Source of the DNA: JALYNX01 sp963749415
GTDB taxonomy: Bacteria > Actinomycetota > Acidimicrobiia > Spongiisociales > ZC4RG35
Reading direction: 5' to 3'
NCBI GenBank assembly: GCA_963749415.1
Contig: CAVVMG010000001.1
Span: 930,001-994,000, forward strand
Length of the DNA: 64,000 nt
How positions within the stretch are numbered: position 1 is the stretch's first letter; the number at the start of each line of letters is the position of its first letter. The position numbers and the translations under genes are program-made. Under the pieces are notes generated by a model. That model saw only the letters and a program-made list of their open reading frames with translations. It did not search any database and was not told the origin of the DNA. Positions 55,022 to 63,827 of the stretch are shown here, piece after piece.

Positions 55022-56209
55022 ATGAGACGATCCGCTCCATGGTCGGTGTGGATGGTCTTTGGCATGACCTTGATTGCAATCGCCGGTGCGATCCTTCTGG
55101 TGACTCTTGGGTCAGCCGCAGGCTCCGCCGCCACCGACTCGGCCACGGTGATCTACGTTCTGGCAACCGCGACCGTTGGAACATTGATCGGTTTGCGGCG
55201 GCCGGGAAATCGCATCGGCTGGCTGCTGCGAGTCGCCGCCTTCGCCTTCGCCATCGGGGCGCTCATCGTTAGCTATGTCCAGGTTGCCTACGTCATCCGG
55301 CCCGGTTCTCTGCCGGTCGGGCCGGTTCTGGTCTTGCTTGGAAACTGGGCCTTTGGGCTTGGCTTCGGGATCTCATCAACCTTCCTATTGCTTCTCTTTC
55401 CCACCGGTCATCTTCTTTCGCCGAGGTGGCGGGTCGTGGGTTGGATGGCCGCGATCAGCATGGCCCTACTGCTTGTCGGGCTTTCGCTCAGCTCGAGCGC
55501 GTTCGAAGGGCTCCCGATCGAGAATCCGTACGCCCTGCAGAGCTCGAGCCCCTTGGTCCTGGTCCTCGAGGGAGGAGGGTTCTACCTGCTCGTGGGAGCC
55601 ATCCTCGGCTCGGTAGCGTCGCTGGTGGTCAGGTACCGCCGTGCTGCCGGGGAAGCGAGACAGCAACTCAAATGGGTGGCCTTCGGTGTTGTGTTGCTCG
55701 GCCTCGGGATTGCCGGTTCGGTTCTCTGGGAACTGGCCAACGGGTCAGCCGAGTTGAGCGATGACACCGAGAACCTCATCATTTCCCTCTCGCTGACGAT
55801 GGTCCCGGTCTCGATCGGTGTCGCGATCCTGCGGTACCGCCTGTACGAGATCGACCGGATCATCTCCCGTACTCTCTCCTACGGTTTGCTCACCGTCTTG
55901 TTGGCGGGGGCATACGTTGGACTGGTGTTCCTGCTTCGCGAGCTCCTCCCCTTCGAAGGGGGCCTTCCGGTAGCAGTCTCGACCCTGGGCGTGGCGGCTG
56001 CGTTCAACCCACTCCGTCGGCGAGTCCAAGCCTTTGTCGACCAGAGATTCAATCGATCCCGCTACGACGCCGCCCGTGTCATCGAAGGCTTCTCGCGACG
56101 ACTGCACAACGAGGTCGACCTGGATCAACTCGGACATGACCTTCTCACCGTTGCAGTGGCGAGCATGCAGCCGGTGTCGGTTTCGCTCTGGGTCCGTGAG
56201 GTCAGATGA
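55022..56209 (+). CDS. Kinase-less polytopic sensor-like membrane protein, dispersed paralogue
   Basis: The product has 395 residues from the ATG at 55022, with AGGAG at 55006-55010. About eight helices are present, with the loop LFPTGHLLSPRW. The signature is complete: LRYRLYEIDRIISRTLSYGLLTVLLAGAYVG, FNPLRRRVQAFVDQRFNRSRYDAARV, ending SMQPVSVSLWVR. In the signature, VDRRFNRS is VDQRFNRS. It is separated from the 45.8-50.5 kb array by the partner-switch genes, a FAD enzyme and a hypothetical gene, and may depend on the same cytosolic partner. Confidence 0.85.
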   Translation: MRRSAPWSVWMVFGMTLIAIAGAILLVTLGSAAGSAATDSATVIYVLATATVGTLIGLRRPGNRIGWLLRVAAFAFAIGALIVSYVQVAYVIRPGSLPVGPVLVLLGNWAFGLGFGISSTFLLLLFPTGHLLSPRWRVVGWMAAISMALLLVGLSLSSSAFEGLPIENPYALQSSSPLVLVLEGGGFYLLVGAILGSVASLVVRYRRAAGEARQQLKWVAFGVVLLGLGIAGSVLWELANGSAELSDDTENLIISLSLTMVPVSIGVAILRYRLYEIDRIISRTLSYGLLTVLLAGAYVGLVFLLRELLPFEGGLPVAVSTLGVAAAFNPLRRRVQAFVDQRFNRSRYDAARVIEGFSRRLHNEVDLDQLGHDLLTVAVASMQPVSVSLWVREVR

Positions 56210-56251
56210 GACGCCATGCCCCGGCAGACGGGCTTCTGGTACAAAGCCGTC

Positions 56252-56518
56252 ATGCGGCTCTCCGATCGGGTGATTGTGGTCACCGGCGCTTCGGGCATCG
56301 CTGCCTCCGCCGCGAGGCTGTTCGCCACCGAGGGCGCATCAGTGTTCATCGTTGCCATCGAAGAGGCGCAGTGCGCTGCCCTGGCGGGATCACTGTCCAT
56401 AGCTGTGGGCGCTGAAGCCGGGTACGCGGTAGCCGACCTCACCGTAGAGCAGGATGCCGAGTAGGCGTTCGCGGAGTGCGTGTCGCGATTCGGGAGAATC
56501 AACGGTTTGCTTGCACCG
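56252..56518 (+). pseudogene. Decayed short-chain dehydrogenase/reductase
   Basis: The sequence MRLSDRVIVVTGASGIAASAARLFATEGASVFIV is an SDR N-terminus with the TGxxxGI cofactor motif shortened by a residue. An in-frame TAG at 56462-56464 follows DLTVEQDAE, yet the frame continues as AFAECVSRFGRINGLLAP, which is again SDR-like. After about 56515 homology ends next to the convergent lipoprotein gene. No catalytic YxxxK is present. It is therefore a truncated pseudogene with a stop mutation. Confidence 0.7.
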
Positions 56519-56542
56519 GTCGTTGACAGACCCCAACCGGGG

Positions 56543-57331
56543 TCAGACACAGAAGCCGTCGCCGTCGACGCCGCGAGCACAGATGAGTGTCAACTCCACC
56601 GTGTCGAGAGTGAACCCGGATCCGCTGGCCTGGCCGAAGACATGCACCCGCGATCCCGTCACCGAGTCGTCAGCCAGCCCGAGCAGATCCAGTGTGACCT
56701 CACCGGGATCGCCCGAGGTTGGAGCCGAGGTGACCACGACGTCGGCAGGGTCGAAGCCAAATGCTGCGGCGACGATCATTCCGAGCTCGAGCATGGTGCC
56801 GGCCGATGGAGTCTCACCCAACTCCTCCACCACATCCGAGGTCGTATCCGAAGTCTGACCCAAGCGCCCGGTGTATCGCAGGTTGACCCAGCCCTCGGTC
56901 CCTTCGTAGTCGACAGCGATCCAGAACGAGCGGGGAAGCTCCCGGGTCTGGCCCAGTGCAATGAGCCCGTCGTAGAGAGGCGGGATGCCATCGAGGATGG
57001 TCTGGTCGGCGCCGGGAGCCGCCCTCAGATTGAGCACATCGTCATGGGCAACCCCGATCACGGCGAGAGTTTCGCCGGCCCCAGGCCCGAAATTGGACGG
57101 CTCTCCGGGCGGACCCGAGGCTCCGGTGGTCGTGGTGGTGGTCGGGGGAATCGTGGTTGTCGCCGGCACCGACGTCGTAGTGGTGGCCTCGACCCTGGTT
57201 GTGGAGGTCGTGGGCGCCGTCGTCGTGGTCGCCAGGGATGACGTCGTCGAATCGGCGCTGACATCGGCGCCACAGGCGGCCAGCAGTGCCACCCCGATGA
57301 GGGGCCCGATCCATACAGGTCGTGATCGCAC
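56543..57331 (-). CDS. Lipoprotein with Thr-rich linker and SH3-like domain
   Basis: The product has 262 residues. The signal peptide ends in lipobox LAAC with Cys20. A Thr/Ser-rich linker of about 45 residues follows, then an SH3b-like segment (VLNLRAAPGADQTILDGIPPLYDGLIALG, FWIAVDYEGTEGWVNLRYTGRLG), which typically binds peptidoglycan or acts as a spacer. The C-terminal 90 residues have no recognised domain but contain two cysteines near the end. It is probably surface-exposed and lipid-anchored. Confidence 0.82.
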   Translation of the reverse strand: MRSRPVWIGPLIGVALLAACGADVSADSTTSSLATTTTAPTTSTTRVEATTTTSVPATTTIPPTTTTTTGASGPPGEPSNFGPGAGETLAVIGVAHDDVLNLRAAPGADQTILDGIPPLYDGLIALGQTRELPRSFWIAVDYEGTEGWVNLRYTGRLGQTSDTTSDVVEELGETPSAGTMLELGMIVAAAFGFDPADVVVTSAPTSGDPGEVTLDLLGLADDSVTGSRVHVFGQASGSGFTLDTVELTLICARGVDGDGFCV

Positions 57332-57369
57332 GTGGATCCGTTCTCGATGTCGAGGAGGAAACGTACCGA

Positions 57370-58173
57370 TTACCCAGCGGGTTCCGGGTCGGGTGTCGTC
57401 GAAGGCCGTTCCTGGATGAGGGCGCTCACTGCCTCCATTACCTCATCCCGATCGATGTGCTCCGCGTTCCATCTCGCCACCTCGTCGAGAGCCTCGGCCA
57501 CCGTCAAACCCTGGCTGGACGCCAGGATCCTCTTGACGCCCTGGACCGCCGACGGTGCGTTGGCCGCGATGCGGGCGGCAAGGTCCAGCGCTGCGGTCAG
57601 CGTGGTTTCGGCATCGGGGAACACCCGGCTCACCAGGCCGATCTCACGGGCGGTGGCCGCATCGATATCAGCTCCGGTGAGGGCCATCTCGGCCGTGTTC
57701 CCCGAGCCCACGATCGGAGGAAGCCGCTGCAGAGTGCCGACGTCGGCGACGATGGCGAGCCGTGTTTCCCTGATCGAGAACACCGCGTCCGAGGATGCAT
57801 ACCGAACGTCACAGGCCGTGATCAGCCCCATCCCGCCACCTAGGCAATGACCATGCACGGCGGCGATGACCGGCTTTGGGGAATCTGCCAGGCAGGTCGA
57901 GGTCTCCTGGAGCCGGCGGATCTGCTGGTAGCGGGCAGGACCGGGCTCCTCCAGGGTGGCCAGGACGCCGAAATCGATGCCGACAGTGAACGCTCGCCCC
58001 CGGCCGGCGAGGACCACCACCCGAATCGGGTCCTCGGCGTCCAGTTCCGCCATCGCCCGGGGCAGGTCGGCCCACATGTCGGCGGAGAGCGCGTTGAGCT
58101 TCTCTGGCCGGTTGAGCCAGATCGTGGCCACCGCCCCCGATCGCTCGATCTCGAGGTGCTCGAAGGTGGTCAT
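57370..58173 (-). CDS. Enoyl-CoA hydratase/isomerase family protein
   Basis: The product has 267 residues from the ATG at 58173, whose ATGA overlaps the stop of the ABC permease. The crotonase fold shows oxyanion-hole elements in GRGRAFTVGIDF and HGHCLGGGMGL. In hydratases the two Glu residues lie near the HGxxxGGG and downstream helices; here the first position is Ile/Thr-rich and the second has DVRYASSDAVF, so the reaction could be isomerisation or another crotonase chemistry. It is the last gene of an ABC operon, an unusual position for a lipid-catabolic enzyme. Confidence 0.88.
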   Translation of the reverse strand: MTTFEHLEIERSGAVATIWLNRPEKLNALSADMWADLPRAMAELDAEDPIRVVVLAGRGRAFTVGIDFGVLATLEEPGPARYQQIRRLQETSTCLADSPKPVIAAVHGHCLGGGMGLITACDVRYASSDAVFSIRETRLAIVADVGTLQRLPPIVGSGNTAEMALTGADIDAATAREIGLVSRVFPDAETTLTAALDLAARIAANAPSAVQGVKRILASSQGLTVAEALDEVARWNAEHIDRDEVMEAVSALIQERPSTTPDPEPAG

Positions 58174-59381
58174 TCCACCGCCGAGCGCCAGGCCTCCCGG
58201 ATCTTGACCCGGCCGCCGTAGCGGAGGAGGCCTCCGGCGTAGATCCGCCCGGTGACCAGCACCAACCCGACGATCGAGGCGCTGGTGATGATCAAGGAGG
58301 CGACGTACTGCCACACGGGGATGGCGTCGAGGGCGGCCCGGACGGGGACCACGAACGGGGCGGTCAATGGGATGAAGGTGCCGATCACAGCAGCGGCACC
58401 GTCGGGGTCACTGAGCGTGGTGATGGCGACGAAGAAGCCGACCACTGCGGTCAATGACATCGGGAATGCAACGTTCTGGGCATCCTCCATTCGGCTCACC
58501 AACGACCCGGCGGCGCCGAACAAGACCCCGAAGACGAGAAAGCCGAGGATGAACCAGATCACCAGGTTCACAACCGACCAGACGTTCAGCGTCGGGATCT
58601 CGTAGATCCCGGTGAGGCGGACTGTGAGCAGGGCGACCAGGATCGTGCCCGCGAACTGGGCGATTCCGAGGAGCCCGATGCCCAGGATCTTCCCTCCCAG
58701 CAACTGCCAGGGCTTGATCGTGGAGAGAAGGACCTCGACCACCCGGTTGGTCTTTTCCTCGGTCACGCCGTAGAGGATCGTGGTGCCGTAGATGAGCACT
58801 GCGATATAGAGGAGGAGAAGACCGGCATAGGCCACCGCGCCACGCGTCTCATCGGCGGGGTCCCCCCCGCTCAGCGTGGTGGTCTCCAAGGGATCGGACG
58901 TCATGACCTCGATCACGTCGGCTGCAACGTCCCCTTCCTCCGCGACGATCGACTCCAACTCGACAGAGGCAGCCCCCCGCTGGAGCAGCCCCACGATCTC
59001 CGAGCCGCCGAAGCCGCCAACGCTCTCCACCAGCAGCTCGGAGCCGTCGATGAGCACGGCATCGAGCTCGCCTTCCTCGAGCCCGGACTCGGCACTCTCG
59101 CGGCTCTCCATCTCGACTACAGTGATCGAGACCGAGGGCTCGGCGTCGGGCTCGTCCTCGGCGTTCCCCAAGAGCTCGGCGGCCTCGATGATCGCCTCAT
59201 TGCCCTCGCCGATGGAGCCCACTCGGTAATCGGAGGTCCCCCCGCCGATCACCTCGGGGAGCACGACCAGGCCCACCACGATGACCAGGGTGACGATCGT
59301 GGTGATCAGGAACGACTTGGAGCGCCCCCGCTCTCTCAACTCCCTGCGGGCCACCATCCACAACGTGCCCAGACCGCTCAT
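58170..59381 (-). CDS. ABC-2 type transporter permease (NatB-like)
   Basis: The product has 403 residues. The N-terminal helix (FLITTIVTLVIVVGLVVLPEVIG) is followed by an extracytoplasmic domain of about 150 residues rich in Glu, and five or so C-terminal helices starting at AGLLLLYIAVLIYGTTILYGVTEEKTNRVVEVLLS. EEKTNRVVEVLLSTIKPWQLLGGKILGI is typical of Na+-efflux ABC permeases. It pairs with the ATPase immediately upstream through an ATGA overlap and exports ions or small molecules; substrate unproved. Confidence 0.9.
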   Translation of the reverse strand: MSGLGTLWMVARRELRERGRSKSFLITTIVTLVIVVGLVVLPEVIGGGTSDYRVGSIGEGNEAIIEAAELLGNAEDEPDAEPSVSITVVEMESRESAESGLEEGELDAVLIDGSELLVESVGGFGGSEIVGLLQRGAASVELESIVAEEGDVAADVIEVMTSDPLETTTLSGGDPADETRGAVAYAGLLLLYIAVLIYGTTILYGVTEEKTNRVVEVLLSTIKPWQLLGGKILGIGLLGIAQFAGTILVALLTVRLTGIYEIPTLNVWSVVNLVIWFILGFLVFGVLFGAAGSLVSRMEDAQNVAFPMSLTAVVGFFVAITTLSDPDGAAAVIGTFIPLTAPFVVPVRAALDAIPVWQYVASLIITSASIVGLVLVTGRIYAGGLLRYGGRVKIREAWRSAVE

Positions 59382-60265
59382 CCCACCGCCTCCCGGAAAA
59401 GGTCGGACAAGGACGGCGTGGTGTAGGTGAAATGGCGGAGGCCGCCAGAGTCCTGGGCCCGCAGCAGCAGGCCTCGCACATCGGTATCCGAGTCGATGGT
59501 CAGCAAGTGCCTCGACCCATCGAACTTCACATCGCGAACTCCGTCCAGCGTGGCGAAGAGCTCAGCGGGATCGTCGTCGATCTCCAATTCGAGGTGACGT
59601 ATGGGGGCGGCGCCCTTCAATTCGCGCACGTCCCCATCGACGACGATCACTCCCTTGTTGATGATCGCAACCTCTTCGCAGATGTCCTCCACCAGGTCGA
59701 GCTGGTGAGATGAGAAGACCACTGCTCTTCCTGCCGCTGCCTGCTCCCTGAGGATGTCGGCCATGGTCTCCGAGGCGATGGGGTCGAGACCGGAGAAGGG
59801 CTCGTCGAGGACCAGCAGGTCCGGGTCGTGGACTAGGGCGGCAGCGAGCTGGACTCTCTGCTGGTTCCCGTGGGAGAGTGCCTCGACCGTGTCGGTGCGT
59901 CGCTCGCTGAGCCCGAATCGCTCCAACCAGAGGTCGGCGGCGATGGCGGCATCCGCCTTCTCCATGCCGTGGAGCTCACCGAGATAGGTGAGTTGGTCGT
60001 GAGCCTTCATCTTCGGATACAGACCGCGTTGCTCCGGCATGTAGCCGAATCGACGGCGCTGCTCGGGGCCGATCGCTTCCCCATCCCAGGTGACGGTGCC
60101 CGAATCGGGTCGCATCAGCCCGAAGATCGACCTCATCGCGGTGGTCTTCCCGGCGCCATTGGGCCCGAGGAACCCCAGCATCCGGCCCCGGTCGACATCG
60201 AAAGTGCAGCCGTCGAGGGCCACGACGTCGCCGAATCTCTTGTGCATGTCCTGGAACGAGAGCAC
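59378..60265 (-). CDS. ABC transporter ATP-binding protein (NatA-like)
   Basis: The product has 295 residues. Walker A is GPNGAGKT (34-41), the signature is LSHGNQQRVQLAAAL, Walker B is LLVLDEPFSGLDP, and the H-loop is in VVFSSHQLDLVE. A C-terminal domain of about 80 residues (IRHLELEIDDDPAELFATLDGVRD) is typical of NatA/CcmA-type ATPases. Its stop overlaps the permease start, and the two proteins form one exporter. Confidence 0.93.
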   Translation of the reverse strand: MLSFQDMHKRFGDVVALDGCTFDVDRGRMLGFLGPNGAGKTTAMRSIFGLMRPDSGTVTWDGEAIGPEQRRRFGYMPEQRGLYPKMKAHDQLTYLGELHGMEKADAAIAADLWLERFGLSERRTDTVEALSHGNQQRVQLAAALVHDPDLLVLDEPFSGLDPIASETMADILREQAAAGRAVVFSSHQLDLVEDICEEVAIINKGVIVVDGDVRELKGAAPIRHLELEIDDDPAELFATLDGVRDVKFDGSRHLLTIDSDTDVRGLLLRAQDSGGLRHFTYTTPSLSDLFREAVG

Positions 60266-60291
60266 GGGTCGAGCAGGTTAGGCGTGGACCA

Positions 60292-61293
60292 CTAGTCCAG
60301 AAGCGTCGGCCGGAACAGGCGGTCATGGGCCCGCAGGGCGAAACGATCGGTCATCCCCGCCACGTAGTCGAGCGACCTTTGGAGAGCGTCGGCGGTCGGC
60401 GTGGTGAACGAGTCGGGCACTTCGTCGGGATGATTGGAGTAGTGGACCACCAGGTCCTCGATCACGCTCATCGCCTTCTGCTTCTGCGCCTCGGCCTCCG
60501 GCCGCAAATAGACCGTCTCGAACATGAAATCGCGGAGCTCGTCCATTGCCCGGGACTCGTCGTCGCCGATGTCCACGTCGCCCTGGTCGTGGCTGGTCTC
60601 GATCACGGAAGTCACCATGGAACCGATCCACTCCCGGGCGGTGGCGCCGAAGGTGACCAGCGCCCTCGTCGGCAGGTCGTGGTATTCGATGACTCCGGCG
60701 CGTAGTGCGTCTGCGACGTCGTGTGTCAGGTATGCGATGCGGTCCGCATAGCGACACAGCCAACCCTCGGGTGTCGCCGGCGGTGGTTTGACCTTCCACG
60801 AGTGGGCCCGCACCCCATCGAGGACCTCGAACGTGAGATTTTGTGGCTCGAGCAGGGAAAGGGTCCTGACTCCCTGTTCGGAGTGGAGCCATCCGCCTTC
60901 CACGAACGGCGAGAGGGCGTCCTCCCCGATGTGGCCGAAGGGTGAGTGCCCGACGTCGTGGGCCAGACAGATGGCCTCGGTCAGGTCCTCATTGAGCCCG
61001 AGGGCACGGGCCATCGCCCTCCCGATCTGTGTGACGTGGATGGTGTGCGTCATCCGGGTCACGAAATGGTCCCCGTCGGGATTGAGGAACACCTGCGTCT
61101 TGTGCTTGAGCCGACGGAATGCCTTGGTGTGGATCACCCGATCCCGGTCGCGCTCGAATGCGGTGCGGAACTCGTCGTCCTCCTCGGGCTCCTCGCGCCC
61201 CTTGCTCAGAGCGGCCCGGGTGGCTGCGGGGGCGAGGACCTCGTCCTCGAGCGCCTCGCGTTGCTTCCGGTCCCGTCGCAGGAATTCCGCCAT
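60292..61293 (-). CDS. dgt: Deoxyguanosinetriphosphate triphosphohydrolase-like protein
   Basis: The product has 333 residues with an HD-domain. His83 in RMTHTIHVTQIG, His112-Asp113 in AHDVGHSPFGHIGE and a further Asp in RYADRIAYLTHD form the metal site. The N-terminus FERDRDRVIHTKAFRRLKHKTQVF is typical of dGTPase family proteins, which hydrolyse dNTPs to nucleosides and triphosphate. It lies 26 bases upstream of the ABC operon on the same strand and 36 bases after the next permease gene. Confidence 0.93.
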   Translation of the reverse strand: MAEFLRRDRKQREALEDEVLAPAATRAALSKGREEPEEDDEFRTAFERDRDRVIHTKAFRRLKHKTQVFLNPDGDHFVTRMTHTIHVTQIGRAMARALGLNEDLTEAICLAHDVGHSPFGHIGEDALSPFVEGGWLHSEQGVRTLSLLEPQNLTFEVLDGVRAHSWKVKPPPATPEGWLCRYADRIAYLTHDVADALRAGVIEYHDLPTRALVTFGATAREWIGSMVTSVIETSHDQGDVDIGDDESRAMDELRDFMFETVYLRPEAEAQKQKAMSVIEDLVVHYSNHPDEVPDSFTTPTADALQRSLDYVAGMTDRFALRAHDRLFRPTLLD

Positions 61294-61329
61294 CGCCTCC
61301 GAGGCTAGGTCGACCCGTCCGAAACCCGC

Positions 61330-62934
61330 TCAGGTCACCTGGACCCAGGCGAGCACCTCGGGCATCCGACGTCGGAGAAGGCGCCCGGCGAGGAAGAGCG
61401 AGACGAGATAGAGGACCACGCCCCATGCGATCGAGGCTCCCGCGGTGAGCCAGGGGTTGATCACCTCGTTGAATTCAACCGTGAGGACCGTCATCGAGGC
61501 GGGGGGCACGAGCAGGATCCCGATCGCGAAGAAGGAGACGGTTTGGCTGATGATGGCCAGACAGCCCTGCTCGGTGGACTGGGCGAAGACATCGGTCCCT
61601 TCTCGGGGGAGGCGAAGCGGGGCGATGACAGACACCAGGTTGCCCACGGCCAACTGACACCCGATCGCGGCGATGGTGAGGGGGACCGCCAGCCAAACCC
61701 AGCGCCAGTTCCCCGAGAACCAGGCCAGGCCCACGGTGAGAATCGCCGTTTCCAGGACGAGGGCGCTGGCCACCGCGGCATTCTTTCCCAGCAGCAGCTG
61801 GCGGGGCTTCGCGGGAAGCACGAAGAGGTAGCTGGCGGCGTTGCGCTCCCACCCGAACAGGTTGAGTGCAATGGGGAGGCCGACGAAGAGCACGAGGATC
61901 GGTGCCATCAAGGGGGCCCACTCCCGGTCACGGAAGTCGAAGAGGCCGGTGGCGTTCATGACCACACCACCGATGGCCAGCCCGACGAAGATCACTGTTC
62001 CGGTCCAGGCCAGGCGCTGCCTCGGGTCCCGGATGTAGAAACGGAATTCCTTCCGGGTCATGGTGGGGACCACGCCCCATGGCCCCGTGGTCATCCCGTC
62101 CCGTCGAGCACGCGAGGCGGGGAGGCTCCTCTGTTCGGGGGTGGTCAGCAGCCATCCCAAGAGGCGCTTCCAGGCAGCGGCGAGCAGACCTAATCCGGCC
62201 GCGGCCGCGGCAAGGGCGACGATCGCGGACGTTGGATCACCGGCAGCGGCCTCGACCATTGCCTTTTGTGCCGCCACTGGCGGGATGAGGAGGGCCCAGT
62301 CCATGATCGGGTAGCTGGTCGCCGCCGATGCGAGCCCTTCGGTGTCGACCAGTTGGCTGACGCTGCGATAGAAGAGAAACGATCCAGCCGCGATGCCGAG
62401 GACCAAGAAGGTCGCGATGTCCCGCCCTCTCCGCGTCCGCAGGATTCCGGAGATCGCGGAGGAGAACAACTGGCCCCCAACCGCCATGAGGCCGACGAAA
62501 ACCGCGGAGGCGGGGAGGATCATCCACCAACCGTCGATCAGGATCGCGGCGTTGGCGCCCAGGAGAAGGAGGGGGATCACGGTGGAAGGGGCAACGAAGC
62601 TGGCGGCCACGAGCCCGGCCACCATCTGGTTGGACGAGAGCGGGAGCACGGCGAGTTGCTGGGGGTCGAGGTTCTCGTCGAGGGGGAAGATGATCACGGG
62701 AAGGGCAGCCCATGCCAGGAAGGCGAACAGTGCGGCCCAACCCAGATAGTTGGCCAGGGCCTCCGGGCTCTGCGACTCGAGCGCTTGCGCCGTTTCCAGG
62801 TGGGCGGTTGCCAGCCAGACCCCGAGCCAGCTGAGAAGGATGAGCGCGATCGGGAGCCCGAACCGACGCTGACGGTCGGCCTTGAACCCGTTCCAGGTGA
62901 GACGGGCCTTGAGGCCCGCTAGCCGCCGTACCAC
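61330..62934 (-). CDS. ABC-type exporter permease, large polytopic
   Basis: The product has 534 residues with about twelve hydrophobic helices. The paired domains of six helices are joined by a cytosolic loop (PEQRSLPASRARRDGMTTGPWGVVPTMTRKEFRFYIRDPRQRLAWTG). MTRKEFRFYIRDPRQR resembles the ABC-2/ABC transporter coupling region. Its start lies 16 bases inside the end of the ATPase gene, so it is its membrane partner. The exported substrate is unknown. Confidence 0.85.
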   Translation of the reverse strand: MVRRLAGLKARLTWNGFKADRQRRFGLPIALILLSWLGVWLATAHLETAQALESQSPEALANYLGWAALFAFLAWAALPVIIFPLDENLDPQQLAVLPLSSNQMVAGLVAASFVAPSTVIPLLLLGANAAILIDGWWMILPASAVFVGLMAVGGQLFSSAISGILRTRRGRDIATFLVLGIAAGSFLFYRSVSQLVDTEGLASAATSYPIMDWALLIPPVAAQKAMVEAAAGDPTSAIVALAAAAAGLGLLAAAWKRLLGWLLTTPEQRSLPASRARRDGMTTGPWGVVPTMTRKEFRFYIRDPRQRLAWTGTVIFVGLAIGGVVMNATGLFDFRDREWAPLMAPILVLFVGLPIALNLFGWERNAASYLFVLPAKPRQLLLGKNAAVASALVLETAILTVGLAWFSGNWRWVWLAVPLTIAAIGCQLAVGNLVSVIAPLRLPREGTDVFAQSTEQGCLAIISQTVSFFAIGILLVPPASMTVLTVEFNEVINPWLTAGASIAWGVVLYLVSLFLAGRLLRRRMPEVLAWVQVT

Positions 62935-63767
62935 GACGAGCTGTCCGGTGTCTTTCCCCCGACCGCGGCGATGAAGGCATCCTCGACGTTGTCAGCCCCC
63001 ATGAGCCGGCACAAGCCCTCCGGCGTCTCCTCGATCGTCAGTCTTCCCTCGACCATGATCCCGATCCGCGTGCAGAGCTTCTCGACGAGGTGCATCTCAT
63101 GGGACGAGAAGACGATCGTGGTCCCGCCTTGGGCGGCGCGCTGGAGCAGGCCCCTGATCAGCCGTGCCGACACCGCATCCACACCCTCGAAGGGCTCATC
63201 GAGGAATAGCACCGGCGGGCGGTGGATGATCGCCGCTGCGAGAGCGACCTTCTTGCGCATCCCCCTCGAGTAGTCGCCGATCAACTTGGCGCCGGCGCCC
63301 GACAAGTCGAGCAAATCGAGCAGCTCGTTTCGCCTCGTCGTTGCATCAGAGCGGTCCAGGCCGTGCATCGCGGCTGTGAAGTCGAGGAGCTCGGCGCCGG
63401 TGAGGCGCTCGTAGAGGTTGAACTCCTCGGGGAGGACACCGATTCTGGACTTGACCTCGGTGGGGGATCTCCAGGTGTCGAAGTCACCGATGCCCACCGT
63501 TCCCTGGTTGGGGCGGAGGAGCCCGACGATGCACTTGATCGTCGTCGTCTTGCCGGCACCGTTCTGCCCCAGCAACCCATAGAACTCGCCGGCGGCGATG
63601 GAAAGATCCACATTGTCGACGGCGACCGTCTTCCCGAACTTCCGCACCAGGCCCCGCGCCCAGATCGCCGGAGCGACCCCGGCCGCGTCGATCGAAGGCT
63701 CGTCGGTAAGGGGCTGGGTCACGCTGCCAAGTATCGACGGAACCGCCACAGAACCAAAGAGAAACAT
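62919..63767 (-). CDS. ABC transporter ATP-binding protein
   Basis: The product has 282 residues from the ATG at 63767; a GTG encoding VTQPLTDEPS at residue 16 is an alternative start. Walker A GQNGAGKT (67-74), signature YSRGMRKKVALAAAI, Walker B PVLFLDEPFEGVDA and H-loop TIVFSSHEMHLVE are complete. The C-terminus is short, as in ABC-2 exporters. It overlaps the permease gene, forming a two-gene exporter, and is divergent from dnaX. Confidence 0.92.
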   Translation of the reverse strand: MFLFGSVAVPSILGSVTQPLTDEPSIDAAGVAPAIWARGLVRKFGKTVAVDNVDLSIAAGEFYGLLGQNGAGKTTTIKCIVGLLRPNQGTVGIGDFDTWRSPTEVKSRIGVLPEEFNLYERLTGAELLDFTAAMHGLDRSDATTRRNELLDLLDLSGAGAKLIGDYSRGMRKKVALAAAIIHRPPVLFLDEPFEGVDAVSARLIRGLLQRAAQGGTTIVFSSHEMHLVEKLCTRIGIMVEGRLTIEETPEGLCRLMGADNVEDAFIAAVGGKTPDSSSWYGG

Positions 63768-63827
63768 GACTCCGCAGGGGGCCTGCCCGGTTCCGGAGGC
63801 AGGGACACCCGGTTACCGTAAGCCGCG

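Noticed and set aside
57110..57245. GTGGTCGTGGTGG-type low-complexity DNA as a microsatellite
   Set aside because: It encodes the Thr-rich linker of the minus-strand lipoprotein and is in frame throughout.
63768..63827. A small SRP RNA gene upstream of dnaX
   Set aside because: The gap is only 60 bp and the conserved SRP apical loop is not recognisable.
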